Origin: Auanema rhodensis
Lineage: Eukaryota > Nematoda > Chromadorea > Rhabditida > Rhabditidae
NCBI GenBank assembly: GCA_964057225.1
Contig: OZ059899.1
Location: forward strand, 2,480,001 to 2,544,000
DNA: 64,000 nucleotides
Reading direction: 5' to 3'
The translations under genes and the position numbers were made by a program. Of the stretch, positions 1 to 10,875 are shown one piece after another (positions within the stretch are counted from its first letter, which is position 1; every line of letters starts with the position of its first letter). The notes beneath the pieces are model-generated. The model saw only the letters and a list, made by a program, of their open reading frames with translations, was not told where the DNA came from and searched no databases.

Positions 1-3000
1 ATGGAAACTCAACATACACTAATGCATCATTTTTCAAACGATCATAACTAATTTTTGTATCAAACGTTTCTCAATGTAGTATAGTGCATTCAATGCGGAT
101 TTTTAAGCTGCGTCGATCTGTGTTATCAGATTTGCGCTAGCTTAAAAATGCACCGAGATATCAACTGATATAAGTTCACACTTATATCCTCGATTTTCAC
201 CCTGAAGAATTGATTTTTCGTTGAATAACATTGTCTATCGTCTTTGCCTTGAAAAATGGAATTTAAAAACATCTACTTTTTGCTAAATTATTTTGAAATT
301 TTTCGAAAAAATTTTTGTCAAAATGTTTTTGGAAGCAATGTTGAGTGTACATGGAAACTCAACATACACTAATGCATCATTTTTCAAACGATCATAACTA
401 ATTTTTGTATCAAACGTTTCTCAATGTAGTATAGTGCATTCGATGCGGATTTTTAAGCTGCGTCGATCTGTGTTATCAGATTTGCGCTAGCTTAAAAATG
501 CACCGAGATATCAACTGATATAAGTTCACACTTATATCCTCGATTTTCACCCTGAAGAATTAATTTTTTCGTTGAATAACATTGTCCATCGTCTTTGCCT
601 TGGAAAATGGAATCTAAAAACATCTACTTTTTGCTAAATTATTTTGAAATTTTTGGAAAAAATTTTTGTCAAAATGTTTTTGGAAGCAATGTTGAGTGTA
701 CATGGAAACTCAACATACACTAATGCATCATTTTTCAAACGATCATAACTAATTTTTGTATCAAACGTTTCTCAATGTAGTATAGTGCATTCAATGCGGA
801 TTTTTAAGCTGCGTCGATCTGTGTTATCAGATTTGCGCTAGCTTAAAAATGCACCGAGATATCAACTGATATAAGTTCACACTTATATCCTCGATTTTCA
901 CCCTGAAGAATTGATTTTTCGTTGAATAACATTGTCTATCGTCTTTGCCTTGAAAAATGGAATTTAAAAACATCTACTTTTTGCTAAATTATTTTGAAAT
1001 TTTTGGAAAAAATTTTTGTCAAAATGTTTTTGGAAGCAATGTTGAGTGTACATGGAAACTCAACATACACTAATGCATCATTTTTCAAACGATCATAACT
1101 AATTTTTGTATCAAACGTTTCTCAATGTAGTAAAGTGCATTCAATGCGGATTTTTAAGCTGCGTCGATCTGTGTTATCAGATTTGCGCTAGCTTAAAAAT
1201 GCACCGAGATATCAACTGATATAAGTTCACACTTATATCCTCGATTTTCACCCTGAAGAATTGATTTTTTCGTTGAATAACATTGTCTATCGTCTTTGCC
1301 TTGAAAAATGGAATCTAAAAACATCTACTTTTTGCTAAATTATTTTGAAATTTTTGGAAAAAATTTTTGTCAAAATGTTTTTGGAAGCAATGTTGAGTGT
1401 ACATGGAAACTCAACATACACTAATGCATCATTTTTCAAACGATCATAACTAATTTTTGTATCAAACGTTTCTCAATGTAGTATAGTGCATTCGATGCGG
1501 ATTTTTAAGCTGCGTCGATCTGTGTTATCAGATTTGCGCTAGCTTAAAAATGCACCGAGATATCAACTGATATAAGTTCACACTTATATCCTCGATTTTC
1601 ACCCTGAAGAATTGATTTTTTCGTTGAATAACATTGTCTATCGTCTTTGCCTTGAAAAATGGAATCTGAAAACATCTACTTTTTGCTAAATTATTTTGAA
1701 ATTTTTCGAAAAAATTTTTGTCAAAATGTTTTTGGAAGCAATGTTGAGTGTACATGGAAACTCAACATACACTAATGCATCATTTTTCAAACAATCATAA
1801 CTAATTTGTGTATTAAGCGTTTCTCAATGTAGTATAGTGCATTCGATGCGGATTTTTAAGCTGCGTCGATCTGTGTTATCAGATTTGCGCTAGCTTAAAA
1901 ATGCACCGAGATATCAACTGATATAAGTTCACACTTATATCCTCGATTTTCACCCTGAAGAATTAATTTTTTCGTTGAATAACATTGTCCATAGTCTTTG
2001 CCTTGGAAAATGGAATCTAAAAACATCTACTTTTTGCTAAATTATTTTGAAATTTTTGGAAAAAATTTTTGTCAAAATGTTTTTGGAAGCAATGTTGAGT
2101 GTACATGGAAACTCAACATACACTAATGCATCATTTTTCAAACGATCATAACTAATTTTTGTATCAAACGTTTCTCAATGTAGTATAGTGCATTCAATGC
2201 GGATTTTTAAGCTGCGTCGATCTGTGTTATCAGATTTGCGCTAGCTTAAAAATGCACCGAGATATCAACTGATATAAGTTCACACTTATATCCTCGATTT
2301 TCACCCTGAAGAATTGATTTTTCGTTGAATAACATTGTCTATCGTCTTTGCCTTGAAAAATGGAATTTAAAAACATCTACTTTTTGCTAAATTATTTTGA
2401 AAATTTTCGAAAAAATTTTTGTCAAAATGTTTTTGGAAGCAATGTTGAGTGTACATGGAAACTCAACATACACTAATGCATCATTTTTCAAACGATCATA
2501 ACTAATTTTTGTATCAAACGTTTCTCAATGTAGTATAGTGCATTCGATGCGGATTTTTACGCTGCGTCGATCTGTGTTATCAGATTTGCGCTAGCTTAAA
2601 AATGCACCGAGATATCAACTGATATAAGTTCACACTTATATCCTCGATTTTCACCCTGAAGAATTGATTTTTTCGTTGAATAACATTGTCTATCGTCTTT
2701 GCCTTGAAAAATGGAATCTAAAAACATCTACTTTTTGCTAAATTATTTTGAAATTTTTCGAAAAAATTTTTGTCAAAATGTTTTTGGAAGCAATGTTGAG
2801 TGTACATGGAAACTCAACATACACTAATGCATCATTTTTCAAACAATCATAACTAATTTGTGTATTAAGCGTTTCTCAATGTAGTATAGTGCATTCGATG
2901 CGGATTTTTAAGCTGCGTCGATCTGTGTTATCAGATTTGCGCTAGCTTAAAAATGCACCGAGATATCAACTGATATAAGTTCACACTTATATCCTCGATT

Positions 3001-4559
3001 TTCACCCTGAAGAATTAATTTTTTCGTTGAATAACATTGTCCATCGTCTTTGCCTTGGAAAATGGAATCTAAAAACATCTACTTTTTGCTAAATTATTTT
3101 GAAATTTTTGGAAAAAATTTTTGTCAAAATGTTTTTGGAAGCAATGTTGAGTGTACATGGAAACTCAACATACACTAATGCATCATTTTTCAAACGATCA
3201 TAACTAATTTTTGTATCAAACGTTTCTCAATGTAGTATAGTGCATTCAATGCGGATTTTTAAGCTGCGTCGATCTGTGTTATCAGATTTGCGCTAGCTTA
3301 AAAATGCACCGAGATATCAACTGATATAAGTTCACACTTATATCCTCGATTTTCACCCTGAAGAATTGATTTTTTCGTTGAATAACATTGTCTATCGTCT
3401 TTGCCTTGAAAAATGGAATTTAAAAACATCTACTTTTTGCTAAATTATTTTGAAATTTTTCGAAAAAATTTTTGTCAAAATGTTTTTGGAAGCAATGTTG
3501 AGTGTACATGGAAACTCAACATACACTAATGCATCATTTTTCAAACAATCATAACTAATTTGTGTATTAAGCGTTTCTCAATGTAGTATAGTGCATTCGA
3601 TGCGGATTTTTAAGCTGCGTCGATCTGTGTTATCAGATTTGCGCTAGCTTAAAAATGCACCGAGATATCAACTGATATAAGTTCACACTTATATCCTTGA
3701 TTTTCACCCTGAAGAATTGATTTTTCGTTGAATAACATTGTCTATCGTCTTTGTCTTGAAAAATGGAATCTAAAAACATCTACTTTTTGCTAAATTATTT
3801 TGAAATTTTTCGAAAAAATTTTTGTCAAAATGTTTTTGGAAGCAATGTTGAGTGTACATGGAAACTCAACATACACTAATGCATCATTTTTCAAACGATC
3901 ATAACTAATTTTTGTATCAAGCGTTTCTCGATGTAGTATAGTGCATTCGATGCGGATTTTTAAGCTGCGTCGATCTGTGTTATCAGATTTGCGCTAGCTT
4001 AAAAATGCACCGAGATATCAACTGATATAAGTTCACACTTATATCCTCGATTTTCACCCTGAAGAATTAATTTTTTCGTTGAATAACATTGTCCATCGTC
4101 TTTGCCTTAAAAAAAGGAATCTAAAAACATCTACTTTTTGCTAAATTATTTTGAAATTTTTCGAAAAAATTTTTGTCAAAATGTTTTTGGAAGCAATGTT
4201 GAGTGTACATGGAAACTCAACATACACTAATGCATCATTTTTCAAACAATCATAACTAATTTGTGTATTAAGCGTTTCTCAATGTAGTATAGTGCATTCA
4301 ATGCGGATTTTTAAGCTGCGTCGATCTGTGTTATCAGATTTGCGCTAGCTTAAAAATGCACCGAGATATCAACTGATATAAGTTCACACTTATATCCTCG
4401 ATTTTCACCCTGAAGAATTGATTTTTTCGTTGAATAACATTGTCTATCGTCTTTGCCTTGAAAAATGGAATCTAAAAACATCTACTTTTTGCTAAATTAT
4501 TTTGAAATTTTTCGAAAAAATTTTTGTCAAAATGTTTTTGGAAGCAATGTTGAGTGTAC
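1..4559 (+). repeat. Mixed-type monomers 1-13, no regular higher-order period
   Basis: Monomers start at 1, 351, 702, 1052, 1403, 1754, 2105, 2455, 2806, 3157, 3508, 3858 and 4209. Heads alternate irregularly between the CGATC/TATCAAACG type and the CAATC/TATTAAGCG type. Tails include the GGAAAATGG, GAAAAATGG and AAAAAAAGG forms. The first and third monomers differ at about one base over 350. The monomers at 3508, 3858 and 4209 carry the order GTCTTGA type, AAAAAAAGG type, CAATGCGG type that precedes the HOR starting at 4560. Confidence 0.8.
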
Positions 4560-5008
4560 ATGGAAACTCAACATACACTAATGCATCATTTTTCAAACGA
4601 TCATAACTAATTTTTGTATCAAGCGTTTCTCAATGTAGTTTAGTGCATTCGATGCGGATTTTTAAGCTGCGTCGATCTGTGTTATCAGATTTGCGCTAGC
4701 TTAAAAATGCACCGAGATATCAACTGATATAAGTTCACACTTATATCCTCGATTTTCACCCTGAAGAATTAATTTTTTCGTTGAATAACATTGTCCATCG
4801 TCTTTGCCTTGGAAAATGGAATCTAAAAACATCTACTTTTTGCTAAATTATTTTGAAATTTTTGGAAAAAATTTTTGTCAAAATGTTTTTGGAAGCAATG
4901 TTGAGTGTACATGGAAACTCAACATACACTAATGCATCATTTTTCAAACGATCATAACTAATTTTTGTATCAAACGTTTCTCAATGTAGTATAGTGCATT
5001 CGATGCGG

Positions 5009-5059
5009 ATTTTTAAGCTGCGTCGATCTGTGTTATCAGATTTGCGCTAGCTTAAAAAT
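5009..5059. repeat. 51-bp imperfect inverted repeat in the conserved core (once per monomer)
   Basis: The arms ATTTTTAAGCT (5009-5019) and AGCTTAAAAAT (5049-5059) are perfect 11-bp complements. Inside them GCG pairs with CGC, offset by one unpaired T, and ATCTG (5026-5030) pairs with CAGAT (5037-5041) around the loop TGTTAT. The element lies at monomer positions 99-149 and recurs in almost every copy. It could extrude as a cruciform or act as a binding site for a dimeric protein; both are inference. Scattered copies carry an arm change, for example GATTGTTAAG at 40807 and 42211, TTTTTGAGC in several copies from 44571 to 47726, and the last partial copy near 63960. Confidence 0.9.
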
Positions 5060-5076
5060 GCACCGAGATATCAACT

Positions 5077-5098
5077 GATATAAGTTCACACTTATATC
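5077..5098. repeat. 22-bp perfect inverted repeat, 8-bp arms and 6-base loop (once per monomer)
   Basis: GATATAAG (5077-5084) and CTTATATC (5091-5098) are exact complements around the loop TTCACA. It occupies monomer positions 167-188 and is among the least variable parts of the array. Exceptions I noticed are ACACATATATCC (near 35625 and 43697) and CTTATATAAG (near 41577 and 42981). It lies 17 bases after the 51-bp dyad, so two dyads sit side by side in each core. Confidence 0.9.
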
Positions 5099-5209
5099 CT
5101 CGATTTTCACCCTGAAGAATTGATTTTTTCGTTGAATAACATTGTCTATCGTCTTTGCCTTGAAAAATGGAATCTAAAAACATCTACTTTTTGCTAAATT
5201 ATTTTGAAA

Positions 5210-5221
5210 TTTTTCGAAAAA
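5210..5221. repeat. 12-bp TTCGAA-centred palindrome in the A/T-tract tail (most monomers)
   Basis: TTTTTCGAAAAA is a perfect palindrome at monomer positions 300-311. One group of monomers has TTTTTGGAAAAA, which destroys it, for example those starting at 351, 702, 1052, 1754, 4560, 6665, 8771, 13683, 15789, 18246 and 32286. Other tail variants beside it are CGAAAAAAGTTTTG (common 11-32 kb) and CGAAAACATTTTTG (55.8-62.8 kb). Confidence 0.85.
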
Positions 5222-5248
5222 ATTTTTGTCAAAATGTTTTTGGAAGCA

Positions 5249-5276
5249 ATGTTGAGTGTACATGGAAACTCAACAT
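5249..5276. repeat. 28-bp inverted repeat across the monomer junction (once per monomer)
   Basis: ATGTTGAGT (5249-5257) and ACTCAACAT (5268-5276) are perfect 9-bp complements around the loop GTACATGGAA. The arms fall on either side of the phase chosen here. The right arm is changed by one base (CAACAT to CAAAAT) in the monomers starting at 13683, 15789, 16491, 18246, 20001, 22809, 25266 and 28776. The left arm is changed (GCAATGTTG to GCAATTTTG) at the ends of the monomers starting at 52279 and 52981. Confidence 0.88.
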
Positions 5277-6664
5277 ACACTAATGCATCATTTTTCAAAC
5301 AATCATAACTAATTTGTGTATTAAGCGTTTCTCAATGTAGTATAGTGCATTCGATGCGGATTTTTAAGCTGCGTCGATCTGTGTTATCAGATTTGCGCTA
5401 GCTTAAAAATGCACCGAGATATCAACTGATATAAGTTCACACTTATATCCTCGATTTTCACCCTGAAGAATTGATTTTTTCGTTGAATAACATTGTCTAT
5501 CGTCTTTGCCTTGAAAAATGGAATTTAAAAACATCTACTTTTTGCTAAATTATTTTGAAATTTTTCGAAAAAATTTTTGTCAAAATGTTTTTGGAAGCAA
5601 TGTTGAGTGTACATGGAAACTCAACATACACTAATGCATCATTTTTCAAACAATCATAACTAATTTGTGTATTAAGCGTTTCTCAATGTAGTATAGTGCA
5701 TTCAATGCGGATTTTTAAGCTGCGTCGATCTGTGTTATCAGATTTGCGCTAGCTTAAAAATGCACCGAGATATCAACTGATATAAGTTCACACTTATATC
5801 CTCGATTTTCACCCTGAAGAATTGATTTTTTCGTTGAATAACATTGTCTATCGTCTTTGCGTTGAAAAATGGAATTTAAAAACATCTACTTTTTGCTAAA
5901 TTATTTTGAAATTTTTCGAAAAAATTTTTGTCAAAATGTTTTTGGAAGCAATGTTGAGTGTACATGGAAACTCAACATACACTAATGCATCATTTTTCAA
6001 ACAATCATAACTAATTTGTGTATTAAGCGTTTCTCAATGTAGTATAGTGCATTCGATGCGGATTTTTAAGCTGCGTCGATCTGTGTTATCAGATTTGCGC
6101 TAGCTTAAAAATGCACCGAGATATCAACTGATATAAGTTCACACTTATATCCTCGATTTTCACCCTGAAGAATTGATTTTTCGTTGAATAACATTGTCTA
6201 TCGTCTTTGTCTTGAAAAATGGAATCTAAAAACATCTACTTTTTGCTAAATTATTTTGAAATTTTTCGAAAAAATTTTTGTCAAAATGTTTTTGGAAGCA
6301 ATGTTGAGTGTACATGGAAACTCAACATACACTAATGCATCATTTTTCAAACGATCATAACTAATTTTTGTATCAAGCGTTTCTCGATGTAGTATAGTGC
6401 ATTCGATGCGGATTTTTAAGCTGCGTCGATCTGTGTTATCAGATTTGCGCTAGCTTAAAAATGCACCGAGATATCAACTGATATAAGTTCACACTTATAT
6501 CCTCGATTTTCACCCTGAAGAATTAATTTTTTCGTTGAATAACATTGTCCATCGTCTTTGCCTTAAAAAAAGGAATCTAAAAACATCTAATTTTTGCTAA
6601 ATTATTTTGAAATTTTTCGAAAAAATTTTTGTCAAAATGTTTTTGGAAGCAATGTTGAGTGTAC

Positions 6665-8770
6665 ATGGAAACTCAACATACACTAATGCATCATTTTTCA
6701 AACGATCATAACTAATTTTTGTATCAAGCGTTTCTCAATGTAGTTTAGTGCATTCGATGCGGATTTTTAAGCTGCGTCGATCTGTGTTATCAGATTTGCG
6801 CTAGCTTAAAAATGCACCGAGATATCAACTGATATAAGTTCACACTTATATCCTCGATTTTCACCCTGAAGAATTAATTTTTTCGTTGAATAACATTGTC
6901 CATCGTCTTTGCCTTGGAAAATGGAATCTAAAAACATCTACTTTTTGCTAAATTATTTTGAAATTTTTGGAAAAAATTTTTGTCAAAATGTTTTTGGAAG
7001 CAATGTTGAGTGTACATGGAAACTCAACATACACTAATGCATCATTTTTCAAACGATCATAACTAATTTTTGTATCAAACGTTTCTCAATGTAGTATAGT
7101 GCATTCGATGCGGATTTTTAAGCTGCGTCGATCTGTGTTATCAGATTTGCGCTAGCTTAAAAATGCACCGAGATATCAACTGATATAAGTTCACACTTAT
7201 ATCCTCGATTTTCACCCTGAAGAATTGATTTTTTCGTTGAATAACATTGTCTATCGTCTTTGCCTTGAAAAATGGAATCTAAAAACATCTACTTTTTGCT
7301 AAATTATTTTGAAATTTTTCGAAAAAATTTTTGTCAAAATGTTTTTGGAAGCAATGTTGAGTGTACATGGAAACTCAACATACACTAATGCATCATTTTT
7401 CAAACAATCATAACTAATTTGTGTATTAAGCGTTTCTCAATGTAGTATAGTGCATTCGATGCGGATTTTTAAGCTGCGTCGATCTGTGTTATCAGATTTG
7501 CGCTAGCTTAAAAATGCACCGAGATATCAACTGATATAAGTTCACACTTATATCCTCGATTTTCACCCTGAAGAATTGATTTTTTCGTTGAATAACATTG
7601 TCTATTGTCTTTGCCTTGAAAAATGGAATTTAAAAACATCTACTTTTTGCTAAATTATTTTGAAATTTTTCGAAAAAATTTTTGTCAAAATGTTTTTGGA
7701 AGCAATGTTGAGTGTACATGGAAACTCAACATACACTAATGCATCATTTTTCAAACAATCATAACTAATTTGTGTATTAAGCGTTTCTCAATGTAGTATA
7801 GTGCATTCAATGCGGATTTTTAAGCTGCGTCGATCTGTGTTATCAGATTTGCGCTAGCTTAAAAATGCACCGAGATATCAACTGATATAAGTTCACACTT
7901 ATATCCTCGATTTTCACCCTGAAGAATTGATTTTTTCGTTGAATAACATTGTCTATCGTCTTTGCCTTGAAAAATGGAATTTAAAAACATCTACTTTTTG
8001 CTAAATTATTTTGAAATTTTTCGAAAAAATTTTTGTCAAAATGTTTTTGGAAGCAATGTTGAGTGTACATGGAAACTCAACATACACTAATGCATCATTT
8101 TTCAAACAATCATAACTAATTTGTGTATTAAGCGTTTCTCAATGTAGTATAGTGCATTCGATGCGGATTTTTAAGCTGCGTCGATCTGTGTTATCAGATT
8201 TGCGCTAGCTTAAAAATGCACCGAGATATCAACTGATATAAGTTCACACTTATATCCTCGATTTTCACCCTGAAGAATTAATTTTTTCGTTGAATAACAT
8301 TGTCCATCGTCTTTGCCTTAAAAAAAGGAATCTAAAAACATCTACTTTTTGCTAAATTATTTTGAAATTTTTCGAAAAAATTTTTGTCAAAATGTTTTTG
8401 GAAGCAATGTTGAGTGTACATGGAAACTCAACATACACTAATGCATCATTTTTCAAACAATCATAACTAATTTGTGTATTAAGCGTTTCTCAATGTAGTA
8501 TAGTGCATTCAATGCGGATTTTTAAGCTGCGTCGATCTGTGTTATCAGATTTGCGCTAGCTTAAAAATGCACCGAGATATCAACTGATATAAGTTCACAC
8601 TTATATCCTCGATTTTCACCCTGAAGAATTGATTTTTTCGTTGAATAACATTGTCTATCGTCTTTGCCTTGAAAAATGGAATCTAAAAACATCTACTTTT
8701 TGCTAAATTATTTTGAAATTTTTCGAAAAAATTTTTGTCAAAATGTTTTTAGAAGCAATGTTGAGTGTAC
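6665..8770 (+). repeat. 6-monomer higher-order repeat, copy 2 (2106 bp), with a chimeric monomer
   Basis: The first four monomers (6665, 7016, 7367, 7718) match copy 1 in type and order, including TAGTTTAGTG at the start. The fifth (8069) has the CAATC/TATTAAGCG head of the GTCTTGA monomer but the GAATTAA, TCCATCG, CCTTAAAAAAAGG tail of the next type, so it looks like a crossover product. The sixth (8420) matches the type at 4209 (CAATGCGG with GGAATCT), which copies 1 and 3 lack. This suggests an ancestral 7-monomer unit. Confidence 0.78.
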
Positions 8771-10875
8771 ATGGAAACTCAACATACACTAATGCATCAT
8801 TTTTCAAACGATCATAACTAATTTTTGTATCAAGCGTTTCTCAATGTAGTTTAGTGCATTCGATGCGGATTTTTAAGCTGCGTCGATCTGTGTTATCAGA
8901 TTTGCGCTAGCTTAAAAATGCACCGAGATATCAACTGATATAAGTTCACACTTATATCCTCGATTTTCACCCTGAAGAATTAATTTTTTCGTTGAATAAC
9001 ATTGTCCATCGTCTTTGCCTTGGAAAATGGAATCTAAAAACATCTACTTTTTGCTAAATTATTTTGAAATTTTTGGAAAAAATTTTTGTCAAAATGTTTT
9101 TGGAAGCAATGTTGAGTGTACATGGAAACTCAACATACACTAATGCATCATTTTTCAAACGATCATAACTAATTTTTGTATCAAACGTTTCTCAATGTAG
9201 TATAGTGCATTCGATGCGGATTTTTAAGCTGCGTCGATCTGTGTTATCAGATTTGCGCTAGCTTAAAAATGCACCGAGATATCAACTGATATAAGTTCAC
9301 ACTTATATCCTCGATTTTCACCCTGAAGAATTGATTTTTTCGTTGAATAACATTGTCTATCGTCTTTGCCTTGAAAAATGGAATCTAAAAACATCTACTT
9401 TTTGCTAAATTATTTTGAAATTTTTCGAAAAAATTTTTGTCAAAATGTTTTTGGAAGCAATGTTGAGTGTACATGGAAACTCAACATACACTAATGCATC
9501 ATTTTTCAAACAATCATAACTAATTTGTGTATTAAGCGTTTCTCAATGTAGTATAGTGCATTCGATGCGGATTTTTAAGCTGCGTCGATCTGTGTTATCA
9601 GATTTGCGCTAGCTTAAAAATGCACCGAGATATCAACTGATATAAGTTCACACTTATATCCTCGATTTTCACCCTGAAGAATTGATTTTTTCGTTGAATA
9701 ACATTGTCTATCGTCTTTGCCTTGAAAAATGGAATTTAAAAACATCTACTTTTTGCTAAATTATTTTGAAATTTTTCGAAAAAATTTTTGTCAAAATGTT
9801 TTTGGAAGCAATGTTGAGTGTACATGGAAACTCAACATACACTAATGCATCATTTTTCAAACAATCATAACTAATTTGTGTATTAAGCGTTTCTCAATGT
9901 AGTATAGTGCATTCAATGCGGATTTTTAAGCTGCGTCGATCTGTGTTATCAGATTTGCGCTAGCTTAAAAATGCACCGAGATATCAACTGATATAAGTTC
10001 ACACTTATATCCTCGATTTTCACCCTGAAGAATTGATTTTTTCGTTGAATAACATTGTCTATCGTTTTTGCCTTGAAAAATGGAATTTAAAAACATCTAC
10101 TTTTTGCTAAATTATTTTGAAATTTTTCGAAAAAATTTTTGTCAAAATGTTTTTGGAAGCAATGTTGAGTGTACATGGAAACTCAACATACACTAATGCA
10201 TCATTTTTCAAACAATCATAACTAATTTGTGTATTAAGCGTTTCTCAATGTAGTATAGTGCATTCGATGCGGATTTTTAAGCTGCGTCGATCTGTGTTAT
10301 CAGATTTGCGCTAGCTTAAAAATGCACCGAGATATCAACTGATATAAGTTCACACTTATATCCTCGATTTTCACCCTGAAGAATTGATTTTTCGTTGAAT
10401 AACATTGTCTATCGTCTTTGTCTTGAAAAATGGAATCTAAAAACATCTACTTTTTGCTAAATTATTTTGAAATTTTTCGAAAAAATTTTTGTCAAAATGT
10501 TTTTGGAAGCAATGTTGAGTGTACATGGAAACTCAACATACACTAATGCATCATTTTTCAAACGATCATAACTAATTTTTGTATCAAGCGTTTCTCGATG
10601 TAGTATAGTGCATTCGATGCGGATTTTTAAGCTGCGTCGATCTGTGTTATCAGATTTGCGCTAGCTTAAAAATGCACCGAGATATCAACTGATATAAGTT
10701 CACACTTATATCCTCGATTTTCACCCTGAAGAATTAACTTTTTCGTTGAATAACATTGTCCATCGTCTTTGCCTTAAAAAAAGGAATCTAAAAACATCTA
10801 CTTTTTGCTAAATTATTTTGAAATTTTTCGAAAAAATTTTTGTCAAAATGTTTTTGGAAGCAATGTTGAGTGTAC
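8771..10875 (+). repeat. 6-monomer higher-order repeat, copy 3 (2105 bp)
   Basis: Monomers at 8771, 9122, 9473, 9824, 10175 and 10525 repeat the copy 1 order, including the GTCTTGA 350-bp monomer and the CTCG/AAAAAAAGG monomer. The last has GAATTAACTTTTTCG, a variant shared with the monomers at 11928 and 14385, so this copy grades into the next domain. Confidence 0.8.

Larger units (their letters stand above)
4911..5261 (+). repeat. Representative 351-bp monomer (reference for positions)
   Basis: This copy carries the commonest base at most sites, so I use it for internal coordinates. Positions 1-38 are the junction region. Positions 39-73 are a variable head (CGATC or CAATC; TATCAAACG, TATTAAGCG, TATCAAGCG or TATTAGC). 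Positions 74-210 are a nearly invariant core with two dyads. Positions 211-265 are a variable stretch (GAATTGA or GAATTAA; TCTATCG or TCCATCG; CCTTGAAAAATGG or CCTTAAAAAAAGG). Positions 266-351 are an A/T-tract tail with a TTCGAA palindrome and the left arm of the junction dyad. It has single sites for NsiI (4932-4937), NheI (5046-5051), EcoRV (5067-5072) and BstBI (5213-5218), so NheI should cut most copies into a 351-bp ladder. About 12 CpG are present. Confidence 0.95.
4560..6664 (+). repeat. 6-monomer higher-order repeat, copy 1 (2105 bp)
   Basis: The six monomers begin at 4560, 4911, 5262, 5613, 5964 and 6314. The order of types is: TATCAAGCG head with TAGTTTAGTG; TATCAAACG head; TATTAAGCG with GGAATTT; TATTAAGCG with CAATGCGG and GGAATTT; TATTAAGCG with GTCTTGA and a 350-bp length; TATCAAGCG...CTCG with CCTTAAAAAAAGG. 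The same first four types recur at 6665 and 8771, and the whole order at 8771. Confidence 0.82.

Noticed and set aside
1528-1755. A 75-codon minus-strand open frame starting at the junction ATGTACACTC
   Set aside because: It lies wholly within the satellite. The same frame in other monomers is closed by TAG (GGAATCTAAAAAC) or TAA (GAATTAA). It is open here only because this copy combines GGAATCTGAAAAC with GAATTGA. No ribosome, domain or conservation evidence supports it.
5009-5059. The 51-bp hairpin as a small RNA or tRNA-like gene
   Set aside because: It has no tRNA-like fold, no recognisable promoter boxes, and is repeated with the whole monomer. An inverted repeat in satellite DNA is the simpler description.
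5077-5098. TATA-like promoter in GATATAAG / CTTATATC
   Set aside because: The resemblance follows from the dyad in AT-rich DNA. No downstream gene or consistent start context exists.
5131-5145. Possible CENP-B box in TTCGTTGAATAAC (also TTCGAAAAAATTT)
   Set aside because: Only the first half of the CENP-B box pattern (TTCG, four bases, A) fits; the required CGGG half is missing in both places.
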